Source: Lunatimonas lonarensis
GTDB lineage: Bacteria; Bacteroidota; Bacteroidia; Cytophagales; Cyclobacteriaceae
Length of the DNA stretch: 64,000 bases
Assembly: GCF_000390185.1 (NCBI RefSeq)
Contig: NZ_AQHR01000050.1
Coordinates: 1 to 64,000 of the forward strand
Direction of reading: 5' to 3'
Part shown: piece by piece, positions 26,509-35,287 of the stretch
Position numbering within the stretch: position 1 is the first letter of the stretch
How the letters are laid out: each line of letters begins with the position of its first letter
Translations under genes and position numbers: made by a program
The notes under the pieces: model-generated
What the model was told of the DNA's origin: nothing
The model's database searches: none
Seen by the model: the letters and a program-made list of their open reading frames with translations, nothing else

Positions 26509-28653
26509 CTATGCCCCATTCCGTTTCTTGGATGCATCGTGCGCCAATGCCAGCCTAAGTTCAAAGTAACTGAACTTCTCTCCAAAGAATTCCTTCAGCG
26601 TACGCAGCAGGCCATCGTCTTGCTTGCGGTAGGCCTCGAGTATTTCCTCTACTTCGTCCAACGCTAGGAATGCCTGCACGGAAATCTTTTTCTGTTCCAC
26701 CAGATCCACCAAATGACCTTCCACCGTCCGGGGACTAAGCCCCCGTTCAGAAGCGATTTCTTGCGGCCCCAACCCCTTTTCAAAAAGACGCAAGGTTTCG
26801 ACCAGGGTTCCTGCATCCGTACCCGCCCTTAGCTTGGCAGGAGTCGATGCCGCCTTTCGCTTTGGCTTTATGTTGTTTTCGACCCGATAATTTTTTACGA
26901 CCCGGATAAACTCCGCTCCATACCGCTCCGCTTTTAGCTGACCCACCCCATGAATCCGTCGAAAGGATGGTAGATCCTCCGGAAAGTGGGTGGCCATTTC
27001 AGCCAAAGTCGCATCGGAAAAGACCAGGTAGGGAGGTACCCCCAGTTTTCGGGCAAGTGCAAAACGCAAATTTTTCAATTTTTCAAAGAGCCCCTTGTCG
27101 TATCGCTCCTCTCCGGAAGCAGAGGTTTTAAAGCCCTCCATTTCCAACGCCAGAAAAATCTTTTCTTTGCTTTTGAGCTTTTGCCGGGCAAGGGAAGTCA
27201 ACGTCAACACCGGATAGGGCTCTCCCGCGCTCTCCATGTACCCTTCCCGTATCAATGTGCTGCCAAGGTTTTTCCAATAGGCTTCGGATTGGCTTTTGCC
27301 TATTCCATATACACTTAATGACTTATGGGCTTCCTGTACCTTGGCCGACTCAGATCCCCTCAATACCAATATCACATGACCCATCCCGAATCCTTCCCCC
27401 AGACGTACAACGGCCGAAAGAAACATTTGCGCCGGTAGGGTCGCATCGATGCGCTTGCCTTCCCGAAAACACACATCACAGTTGCCGCAGTCCTCCCTGG
27501 GTTTCTCACCAAAATACGAAAGCAAAAAACGGCGCCTGCACGAGTTCAACTGGCAGAATTGCACCATCTTTGCCAGCTTGGTCTTGGCAATCTCGATATA
27601 GGCCGGGTTATCGGAGTTTTCGACCATTCGGGAAAGCGTGACACTATCTCCGTAGCTGTAAAAAAGCAAGGCCTCGCTGGGAAGTCCATCCCTTCCCGCG
27701 CGCCCGGTTTCCTGGTAGTAGGATTCGATGCTCTGGGGCATGTTCATGTGGACTACAAACCGTACGTTTGACTTGTCTATCCCCATCCCAAAGGCGATGG
27801 TGGCCACCATGATCTTCACCTCATCTTTGATAAATAGGTCCTGATGCCTATCACGTACCTCCTTGTCCAAACCTGCGTGATAGGGAAGCGCACTGTATCC
27901 CAGGCCCGCCAACTTTCCTGCCGTCTCCTCCACACTTTTGCGCGAAAGGCAATAGATGATGCCGGAATCGCTGGAACGGTTGGCAAGAAAATCGGTGAGC
28001 TTTTGGAAGGAGTCACTGCGGAGTGCTACCTGGTAGGAGATATTGGGCCTGTCAAAGGAGGAAATAAACCATAAAGGATCCTTGAGCGCTAGTTTTTCGG
28101 CAATGTCCCTACGGGTTTGGGGGTCGGCCGTGGCAGTAAGTGCCAAAAACGGCACATCGGAAAACGCTTCCCGTAACATGCCGATCTTCAGGTATTCCGG
28201 ACGGAAATCATGGCCCCACTGGGATACGCAGTGCGCCTCGTCCACCGCCACGAGTGAAAGCTTCGCCTTCTCCAAAAAGCCATTCCATCCGTTGGATCCC
28301 GAAAAAAGCCTTTCGGGAGACACGTACAGTAGCTTTACCTTTCCCTGAAGCACCTGCTCGGAAACAAAGCGCTGTTCGCTGACCGACTGGGTGGAATTGA
28401 TAAAGGCCGCGGGGATACCCAACCCGTTCAATGCATCCACCTGATCTTTCATCAAGGCTATCAGGGGTGAGATCACCAAGGTCAACCCGGGCAAAACCAT
28501 CGCCGGCACCTGAAAGCAGACCGACTTGCCTGCGCCCGTAGGCATCAGCGCAATGGTATCCTTGCCCCCTAAGATGGCGGCAATAACCTCCGCTTGGTTG
28601 CCTCGAAACTTGCTGTAGCCAAAAAAATCCGTGAGGACTTGCTGTGGAGTCAT
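26509..28653 (-). CDS. recQ: ATP-dependent DNA helicase RecQ (714 aa)
   Basis: The start at 28653 (MTPQQVLTDFFGYSKFRGNQ) fits the RecQ N-terminus; an ATG 54 bp upstream adds an unrelated leader. Helicase motifs are MPTGAGKSVCFQVPAM (Walker A), VAVDEAHCVSQWGHDF (DEAH) and the VATIAFGMGIDKSNVRFVVH and QETGRAGRDG motifs. The zinc Cys cluster CRRRFLLSYF to CGNCDVCF marks the RQC region. It is followed by an HRDC domain and a C-terminal HTH_40-type domain (GTDAGTLVETLRLFEKGL to the end), a known addition in Bacteroidota and Firmicutes RecQ. It acts in recombination and replication-fork repair. Confidence 0.95.
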   Translation of the reverse strand: MTPQQVLTDFFGYSKFRGNQAEVIAAILGGKDTIALMPTGAGKSVCFQVPAMVLPGLTLVISPLIALMKDQVDALNGLGIPAAFINSTQSVSEQRFVSEQVLQGKVKLLYVSPERLFSGSNGWNGFLEKAKLSLVAVDEAHCVSQWGHDFRPEYLKIGMLREAFSDVPFLALTATADPQTRRDIAEKLALKDPLWFISSFDRPNISYQVALRSDSFQKLTDFLANRSSDSGIIYCLSRKSVEETAGKLAGLGYSALPYHAGLDKEVRDRHQDLFIKDEVKIMVATIAFGMGIDKSNVRFVVHMNMPQSIESYYQETGRAGRDGLPSEALLFYSYGDSVTLSRMVENSDNPAYIEIAKTKLAKMVQFCQLNSCRRRFLLSYFGEKPREDCGNCDVCFREGKRIDATLPAQMFLSAVVRLGEGFGMGHVILVLRGSESAKVQEAHKSLSVYGIGKSQSEAYWKNLGSTLIREGYMESAGEPYPVLTLTSLARQKLKSKEKIFLALEMEGFKTSASGEERYDKGLFEKLKNLRFALARKLGVPPYLVFSDATLAEMATHFPEDLPSFRRIHGVGQLKAERYGAEFIRVVKNYRVENNIKPKRKAASTPAKLRAGTDAGTLVETLRLFEKGLGPQEIASERGLSPRTVEGHLVDLVEQKKISVQAFLALDEVEEILEAYRKQDDGLLRTLKEFFGEKFSYFELRLALAHDASKKRNGA

Positions 28654-28750
28654 GCCAGAAACAGTTAGTTGGTGGATTAAACCGACAAGGTACAAAATTT
28701 CACCCAACGCGGAACCATCCGCGGCAATGGGAGCAGGTTTTGCAGGGGTA

Positions 28751-30421
28751 TTATTGCTTGATCACCTTCAGCCGGGATACCTCGGTGCCAACGGTCAGTT
28801 CAAGCACATACATGCCCTTGGGGGCTTGCTTAAACGCATCTGCCAAGAGGCCGTTCAGGCTCTGAATATCGGAGGCCAGAATCGTGGACGCATGGGAAAA
28901 GGACAAAATACGGGCACTGATCCCTTCTGCTTCATTCAGCCTGCCGTTGTACCTGATCCGCAGTCCATCTCCCGAAGTGGGATTGGGAAAAACCTGCCAG
29001 CGATCTTCGCCCACCGACGTGGCGGGAAAACGAAGAGACAACAGCTCTGTATACGAATAGGAACCGTTCAGGTCTACCTGCCGGATGCGAAGGTAGATCA
29101 TTCCTCCTGCGCCCGCCGGTACGGGAGCGGAGAAGCGGTAATGCTGTGTTTCGGTGGTGTATCCCGCCGCCTCCACCCTGCCCAAGGTGCCGAAGCCATC
29201 CAATCCCGAAAGGGAGTACTCCACCTCAAAGTGGCTGGACGAGGACTCGCTGGCAGTAGCCCATTCCGCCAGCACCGATTTTTGATCGTCTGAAAGGGAT
29301 GCGGCAAAGGAAAGAAAATCGACGGGGAGAGCAATACAATCAAAAAATCCAGCCGGTTGAAACTCGGTAGTTCCTGCTCCTGTATTTGGTTGGGGAAAAT
29401 CACCGCAGACAATAACCATCGACGAATTTGTAGCTACGACTCCATTTAGATCGCTTACATCCCAATCTCTTTCGGCCTCATCAGGAATATCTGTAAGGCT
29501 ATTTGCACTTACACGGATATCTTGAGATATAGATACCGTACTCGAATCACGAATCAATACCCTCACTGCGCCGTTAATATCCAGGTTTCCGCTTATCGAG
29601 ACGTTGGAATTCGCAAATGTATTCAGCTGCGTATTTGGACCACCTCGAAGCACAACTTCAGGCACCTGAAAGTTTCCGTACACATTCATCGCGAAGGAAT
29701 TACCTCTGTAATCCAACTTTGAGTCGGAGACAAGCGTAGTCCCCGCAAGTACGTTGACTTCTACCCGGTTATTTACATCAAGTCCCCCTACAAGCAAACT
29801 GCCACCGCCTCCCACATTAAGTACTGTGGTCTGACTGGGGCTTCCTTGATTAACCAGTAGCGTACCGTTGATTTCAACTTCGCTTTCATCTTCAATGGTA
29901 AACTGAAAATTGGTACTTCCTGCTATCGATAAATTACCCCCAAACGCAAGTTTTGAATTGTCCTTCACGACCACTTCTACGTAGTTTGGCGTAAACGAAG
30001 CATTTTCCGGCATATTCATGTCATGGGCAATGACCACCCTAATCTCACAGGGATTGTTGTTATTTCCACCGCCACCTGCATTATTTCCTCCACCGCTGTT
30101 GCCACCTGCGTTGCCGCCTGCATTATTTCCTCCACCGCTGTTGCCACCTGCGTTGCCGCCGCCATTGTTTCCACCCGGATTGCCACCTCCGTTATTGCCA
30201 TTTCCGTTATTGCCATTTCCATTATTACCCGCTAACAATGGTGGGAAACCGCTTCCGTTGGGATTGCAGTTTCCAGGATCCACTTTAGTCCAGCAAGCAC
30301 CGTTCGTCCAATCAGAGCAATTCCCGTTGGTCGTATAGGTTTGCGCAGCGAGATCCAACCCGAAAAATAGGAACAGCGGGATCAGGTAAAAATAAATGAT
30401 GTTTTTTGCGCTTCGGATCAT
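28751..30421 (-). CDS. T9SS cargo protein with Gly/Asn-rich linker (556 aa)
   Basis: A signal peptide (NIIYFYLIPLFLFFGLDLAA) is followed by a short Cys-containing segment, then a low-complexity Gly/Asn linker (about residues 63-125) encoded by tandem repeats, then a parallel-beta or solenoid-like region with 'I.I.G.L..' strands (FGGNLSIAGSTNFQFTIEDE). The linker to the C-terminal domain, VLAEWATASESSSSHFEVEY, is the usual T9SS cargo module. The last 80 residues (WQVFPNPTSGDGLRIRYNG to RLKVIKQ) are a type A sorting domain. It is probably a surface-displayed adhesin or coat protein. It shares its layout with the amber-interrupted gene at 35288-37000, and the two flank the 1420-residue cargo gene. 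Confidence 0.8.
   Translation of the reverse strand: MIRSAKNIIYFYLIPLFLFFGLDLAAQTYTTNGNCSDWTNGACWTKVDPGNCNPNGSGFPPLLAGNNGNGNNGNGNNGGGNPGGNNGGGNAGGNSGGGNNAGGNAGGNSGGGNNAGGGGNNNNPCEIRVVIAHDMNMPENASFTPNYVEVVVKDNSKLAFGGNLSIAGSTNFQFTIEDESEVEINGTLLVNQGSPSQTTVLNVGGGGSLLVGGLDVNNRVEVNVLAGTTLVSDSKLDYRGNSFAMNVYGNFQVPEVVLRGGPNTQLNTFANSNVSISGNLDINGAVRVLIRDSSTVSISQDIRVSANSLTDIPDEAERDWDVSDLNGVVATNSSMVIVCGDFPQPNTGAGTTEFQPAGFFDCIALPVDFLSFAASLSDDQKSVLAEWATASESSSSHFEVEYSLSGLDGFGTLGRVEAAGYTTETQHYRFSAPVPAGAGGMIYLRIRQVDLNGSYSYTELLSLRFPATSVGEDRWQVFPNPTSGDGLRIRYNGRLNEAEGISARILSFSHASTILASDIQSLNGLLADAFKQAPKGMYVLELTVGTEVSRLKVIKQ
30080..30163 (-). repeat. Tandem 42-bp repeat encoding a Gly/Asn-rich linker
   Basis: Two near-identical 42-bp copies lie head to tail (30080-30121 and 30122-30163), differing only in their last three bases. 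They encode a 14-residue unit of the form GGNAGGNSGGGNNA. A shorter 15-bp repeat (30191-30205, 30206-30220) encodes GNGNN. The arrays are in frame, so copy number can change without breaking the gene. Confidence 0.8.
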
Positions 30422-30933
30422 TTTTTATGCATTTCAAATCATAAAAAACGAAATTAGCGAGAAATCACGAAACTAAAAAATACATCTTTTGGCAAATCGC
30501 TAAATGAATTAGTCTAACAATATCTACCAGCCAATAAATAAACATTATCAATTATTATAAAAATTACAAAAACACCAAAAACCAGCTACGGATGGATGCT
30601 CAAACAACCCGCATTTTTTTCGCGCTCAGGCGGATCCTGCCTAAAAAAGCTGCTTGTATTCTGATCATAGCGCTCTCTTTCAACGAAATTACCGCTATAC
30701 AAATAACCAACCCAACGCATTAATTCAAGCTCATTCCCAGCCCCCACGCTAACACGTCCATACACCAACAGCCTACCCGAGCAGTTGACAAAAAAATAAC
30801 TGCTTCACGCCCTTATCTATTCACAAAAATACTAAAATTTATTGATATCTTTCTGCCGGATTTTTACGGGTGCCTGTATTTTTCCATAGAAGAGATTTAG
30901 TAGTTAGTTTACCCCGCTAGCACCGGGACTCCG
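30422..30933. other. Divergent intergenic region (512 bp) between two T9SS cargo genes
   Basis: The region is AT-rich and holds the upstream sequences of both flanking genes. The only promoter-like element seen is TATCTTTC at 30846-30853 on the plus strand, one base off consensus and about 80 bases before the gene at 30934. No convincing box serves the minus-strand gene. An open frame at 30586-30768 on the minus strand has no recognisable content. No RNA gene, hairpin or mobile element remnant was seen. Confidence 0.5.
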
Positions 30934-33900
30934 ATGATTTTTAAAAAAGGTTTTTGCTGGTTCTTTGTAGCGACGGCTCTATGGTCGCTTTTGCCGGTTA
31001 TCATGTCCCAAGCACAGGTCGACAATAGGCTACCCTTTCGACAGCGAGTTGGAAACCCTGCTCCGGAAAACAACCTTTTTCGGATTAAGGGTGATTTTAC
31101 GATCATTGGAAACACCAACCTGACCCTGGCCGAATACGATGACAACAAGGAGAATTCATTGAAGGAAATGGTCTTTGTGGACATCGACCAAGATGAATCC
31201 ACGGCAAACTCCTCTTCGGCAACGCTGGTGTTTTCACAGGAAAATGGTGCCGACCCTACCTGTTCTGACATTTTATACGCCGGCCTCTACTGGTCGGGCC
31301 GGGCCAAGGAGGGACTGGGATTGACTTTTGACGTACTTCAGGGATACCTTCCTGGCGAACCCCAGCATATCGACAAGGCTGTTCAGCAGCTGTATCCGTA
31401 CGATAGCCTTCATTATTCCAATTTTTCCTCCTATTCCTTCTCTATGGAAGACGACATCCGAAAGCTTTTTCCATATTTTATCCTTACTTCAAAGACAGGC
31501 CTCGAGGACATCGTGTTTGAATTCAGAAATGAGGGCCCCGATAGGGTACGCGTTGGTTATGGCGGGTTCGATAACATGCAACCTGTAACCGGACTTGAAA
31601 TCAGCCAAACGGATACGACCATCATCGCCACGTTTGACCAGATCACCTTTTCGGAAAACGGCATGCTTTTCTACGTGGACAAGATGACCCGCTCAGTCGG
31701 CACGGACTATGAATCGTTCATAAATGAGCACAACAGCGTAGAAGTCACCATTTCTGGTACCTTTATTCCACAAGTACCCCAGATTAAGCGGTTTGACAAG
31801 CGTAAAGTTAAAATAAAGGGGCCGTCCACCTCCGATTACACCGAAATCACCGCCTCAGGAAACCAAATCCTATTTCCTGCGGGGGAACTTCGGGATATGT
31901 ATGTCGGATACGCGGATATAACCCAGTACGTAAAAAACAATGGTACAGGAATCTATACGGTTGCGGATTTGGCCTTAACGGGTGGTATGGGAGATGCTAC
32001 CGGAAACTACGGCCACTGGGGCTTGGTCGTGGTGTACCAAAACCCCGCGATGCACTGGAGGGATGTAACCGTATTTGATGGGTATGCATTTGTACAGGCA
32101 CTTAACTTTGCAGAACACACTGGCGAGATCGCCATAGAAGGATTCGAAACCATCAAACAGGGGCCGGTAAACTTAAAACTCGGTGTAATGGCCGGAGAAG
32201 GAGACCGGACGATTGAAGGGGATTTTTTGGAAATCATCAACCAACAGGGTGAATGGACGCGCTTAAGCCATCCCCTCAATTCCGTCGACAATTTTTTCAA
32301 TTCCTCGATCTACACCCCCGTTACCAACCGGGACGGTATCTTGGTACAAAATCCCAGGTACCCGGAATTGTTGAACAATACGGGCATAGACATTGTTCAA
32401 TGGGAAATTCCCAACCCAAACAACTCGATCATAGGCAATAGTCAGACATCCACCCGCTTTCGTTTTGGAACCAAGCAGGACATCTATAATATTTACGCTA
32501 TGGCATTTTCGGTACGCAGTTATCTACCGGAAATCCAGGCCTTGAATCAGCTAACCGCCATAAACGGCATTCCTCCCCCGGACAACCCTTCGGTAAGGCC
32601 CGGGGAGGAGATGACCTTTAGCTTGGAAATCCGAAACAGGGGCAATGAAGAGACTTCGGAAACCCACGTCGTCATACCACTTCCTTACAATGCCACGTAT
32701 GTGGATGCCCAAACGAGTCCGGCGGATCACGGGTCAATCCGGTTTGATCCGGATCTGGGGGTAGCAGGTTCGTTGATTTGGGAAATCGGACCGGTTCCGG
32801 TGGTTACCAACTCCGAGGTGCCGGTCGCCTCGATGCAGTACACACTCAGAGTTACCGAGGATTGCGCGTTGCTGGCCAATAACCAATGTGAAGCGACCAT
32901 AGCCGTCCGAGGAGGTATCTATGGTACCGGAAAAACAACCCAAAGTACCTTCGCCAATATACCCTTTATCCAAGGCATTGAGGAAAATGCCTGTGCGGGC
33001 AAAGAGATAATCGACCCCTTGGAGCTAGCGCTGACAGATGTATTGGAATTTGTGCAGGCACAATGTGGAGATATGGAACTGGCCCCAGGCTTGGGCCCCA
33101 TTGAACTTCCCGATTTTTGCCGGGGAGACTCGCCTGTTGATCTGAGTACCTTTATCAAGCCCACCCGTGCTGAATTTTCCATCTTTTATTTTTCAGATGA
33201 ACAAAGTGAAAGCCCTTTTTACGAATACACGGTAAATACGAGTTTGATCGGTACCGATACGGTATGGGTAGCAGAGGGTCCATCGATTACCTGCACGGGC
33301 TTACGAGTGCCCGTAAGATTGAATGTGCGGCCCAGATCGCCATCACCCAACGTATTCAATCAACTAGTATGCAGCGAAGAATCCTTTTTGGGCTATGGGA
33401 TCCAACACAACGGAACCTATGAATTGCTTTACTACCCAGACAACAAGCCCGAGAGCAATCCAATCTCAGGTGCCCAGTCCGTGGATTTGACAATGCCCGG
33501 AACATACACAGTCTGGGTAAGTCAACTAAAAGAGGGTGAGTGCGAGAGTCTGCGGCGCGAGGTAAAGATAGAGGTCCGGGATTGTAGTTTGTTCGGTGAG
33601 ATCAACGTCAAAATTCAGCCGGACATCCAGGCATTTAGTGCTGCAGGGGAGGTGGTTGTCTATACGATAGAACTGACCAATACCGGCAAAATAATGCTCT
33701 CGGATGTGTACTTGATGGAAAGCCAAACGAATAGCGTGTGGGACATTCCGCTTTTGGAGGTGGGGGAACGGATGATTTTCACGGTTGCCTATACCATTAC
33801 TCCTGACGATTTAACCATGGGAAGTCTGTACAACTACGTATATACCACCGGACATGCGAATGGATATGGCGATGTAAACAAAGAGGATTATTCTATTATA

Positions 33901-35196
33901 TACGTATTGCCCAAGGGATTTCTGGATTTCCAGGTCACGCCCTTTGACGAAAACTGCCCCGACCAGGGCAGTCCCACCGGGAAGATTGAGCTGAAATTCC
34001 TTTCCACCCGCCAAAGCGGGAGTTACCTGATCGTAAACGAGCAGGACGGCAGTGAATACAGCGGAGGTTTTGAGCAACAAAACTTGCTTAGCGTCAACGT
34101 TCCTGTAGGCTCGTACCGTATGACCCTCACCCACCCGGACGGCTATGAGCACCGCATAAACGAGTCCTTTGAAGTCAAACAAAAAGAGTCTGTTGAGTTT
34201 GGGGTCCCAGAACCCATCGATGCTTGCCTCGCTTACACCTTCCGCCCGGATGCTTCCCTAAAACTGGCCTACACTCTCCAAGGACCCGACGGCGTCCTCA
34301 TTCGTCCCAGCCAGACAAACGGCTATGAACTGGTTCAAAGTGGCACCTACACCCTATGGGGATCAGACCCTACCGGTAACAAGTGCCAAACGTCAAAAAC
34401 CTTTCAGGCCACCATCAGCCAGCCGGCCAATCTGAATCTGGACATCACGCCATTCTGCGGGGACCAGGCTTTTACCACCATCCAATTGGATGCCCAAGGG
34501 CTACTGGTGCATTGGTTTCTATTGGAGGAAGGGAAGGAAGTTCCTCTCCCCTGGGCCGAAGGCTACGAATTATTATTTGTGGAAACCGAAGGAGACTATT
34601 TGGCTACCCTTACCGACCCTGAAGGCTGCCGAGTCGCAGAAGGACAGGCTTCTGTCAAAAGGGCAAATGTGCAGGCTCCGGCACTGGAACAGCTATACAG
34701 CATTTGTTCCGCTAAAAAGGTAGGGACAACACTACAAGCAGGCAGGGAGTTTGTCCAAGCGGAATGGTATAGAGAAGGTGCGTTGGTAAGCACCGCCCCG
34801 CTTTTCTCCATCGAATTGGAAGGCGCGTATACGCTGGTTGCTACGGATCAAGCAGGCTGCGAACACCGCGTTGATTTCGAAGTGGAAGACAAGTGCAAAT
34901 CCACCCTGCGCTATCCCAATGCCATCGTGCCAGGTAATCCTGAAAAAGCGTTTATGTTATATCCTGACAACTTGGTCGAGTGGCTGGAAGTGGCCATCCA
35001 AAACCGATGGGGTGAATTGATTTACTTTTGCCAGGATAAAAACCCCATCTCCGGCAAAGTGTCCTCCTGTATTTGGGACGGAACTATCCATGGGCAGCGG
35101 GTCATCAACGGCTCCTACTCTGTTCAGATCCGCTACGGGATCAAGGGGCATGGAGAGGTAGTGATTGAGCGAGGGGGTATCCTCGTTGTGGATTAG
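30934..35196 (+). CDS. Large T9SS type B cargo protein with DUF11-like and repeat domains (1420 aa)
   Basis: The signal peptide (FVATALWSLLPVIMSQAQ) precedes a large N-terminal module of about 500 residues containing SDILYAGLYWSGRA and HWGLVVVYQNPAMHWRDVTV, a type seen in Bacteroidota surface proteins. A DUF11-like beta-sandwich follows (RPGEEMTFSLEIRNRGNEET, about 560-650), then several Cys-containing modules, a second DUF11-like unit (AGEVVVYTIELTNTGKIMLS) and repeated short beta domains. The last 90 residues (LRYPNAIVPGNPEKAFMLYP to GGILVVD) form a type B (CHU_C, gliding motility-associated) sorting domain, which includes VAIQNRWGELIYF and YSVQIRYGIKGHGEV. It is probably a surface adhesin or filament-like protein. 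It differs from its neighbours in having the other sorting signal class. Confidence 0.85.
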   Translation: MIFKKGFCWFFVATALWSLLPVIMSQAQVDNRLPFRQRVGNPAPENNLFRIKGDFTIIGNTNLTLAEYDDNKENSLKEMVFVDIDQDESTANSSSATLVFSQENGADPTCSDILYAGLYWSGRAKEGLGLTFDVLQGYLPGEPQHIDKAVQQLYPYDSLHYSNFSSYSFSMEDDIRKLFPYFILTSKTGLEDIVFEFRNEGPDRVRVGYGGFDNMQPVTGLEISQTDTTIIATFDQITFSENGMLFYVDKMTRSVGTDYESFINEHNSVEVTISGTFIPQVPQIKRFDKRKVKIKGPSTSDYTEITASGNQILFPAGELRDMYVGYADITQYVKNNGTGIYTVADLALTGGMGDATGNYGHWGLVVVYQNPAMHWRDVTVFDGYAFVQALNFAEHTGEIAIEGFETIKQGPVNLKLGVMAGEGDRTIEGDFLEIINQQGEWTRLSHPLNSVDNFFNSSIYTPVTNRDGILVQNPRYPELLNNTGIDIVQWEIPNPNNSIIGNSQTSTRFRFGTKQDIYNIYAMAFSVRSYLPEIQALNQLTAINGIPPPDNPSVRPGEEMTFSLEIRNRGNEETSETHVVIPLPYNATYVDAQTSPADHGSIRFDPDLGVAGSLIWEIGPVPVVTNSEVPVASMQYTLRVTEDCALLANNQCEATIAVRGGIYGTGKTTQSTFANIPFIQGIEENACAGKEIIDPLELALTDVLEFVQAQCGDMELAPGLGPIELPDFCRGDSPVDLSTFIKPTRAEFSIFYFSDEQSESPFYEYTVNTSLIGTDTVWVAEGPSITCTGLRVPVRLNVRPRSPSPNVFNQLVCSEESFLGYGIQHNGTYELLYYPDNKPESNPISGAQSVDLTMPGTYTVWVSQLKEGECESLRREVKIEVRDCSLFGEINVKIQPDIQAFSAAGEVVVYTIELTNTGKIMLSDVYLMESQTNSVWDIPLLEVGERMIFTVAYTITPDDLTMGSLYNYVYTTGHANGYGDVNKEDYSIIYVLPKGFLDFQVTPFDENCPDQGSPTGKIELKFLSTRQSGSYLIVNEQDGSEYSGGFEQQNLLSVNVPVGSYRMTLTHPDGYEHRINESFEVKQKESVEFGVPEPIDACLAYTFRPDASLKLAYTLQGPDGVLIRPSQTNGYELVQSGTYTLWGSDPTGNKCQTSKTFQATISQPANLNLDITPFCGDQAFTTIQLDAQGLLVHWFLLEEGKEVPLPWAEGYELLFVETEGDYLATLTDPEGCRVAEGQASVKRANVQAPALEQLYSICSAKKVGTTLQAGREFVQAEWYREGALVSTAPLFSIELEGAYTLVATDQAGCEHRVDFEVEDKCKSTLRYPNAIVPGNPEKAFMLYPDNLVEWLEVAIQNRWGELIYFCQDKNPISGKVSSCIWDGTIHGQRVINGSYSVQIRYGIKGHGEVVIERGGILVVD

Positions 35197-35287
35197 TCGT
35201 CTTGGAGCACCTGCTAGGACCGGGAAAAAATGACCATTCCCTTACTACTTACTGCTCCGTTGCTTTAATTTAATCAAGCCTTTTCCC

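Noticed and set aside
30016-30235. Possible CRISPR-like or minisatellite array
   Set aside because: The repeats are in frame within a coding sequence, lack spacers and encode a Gly/Asn linker.
30586-30768. 60-codon frame in the divergent T9SS intergenic region
   Set aside because: Its composition and the lack of any start context suggest chance.
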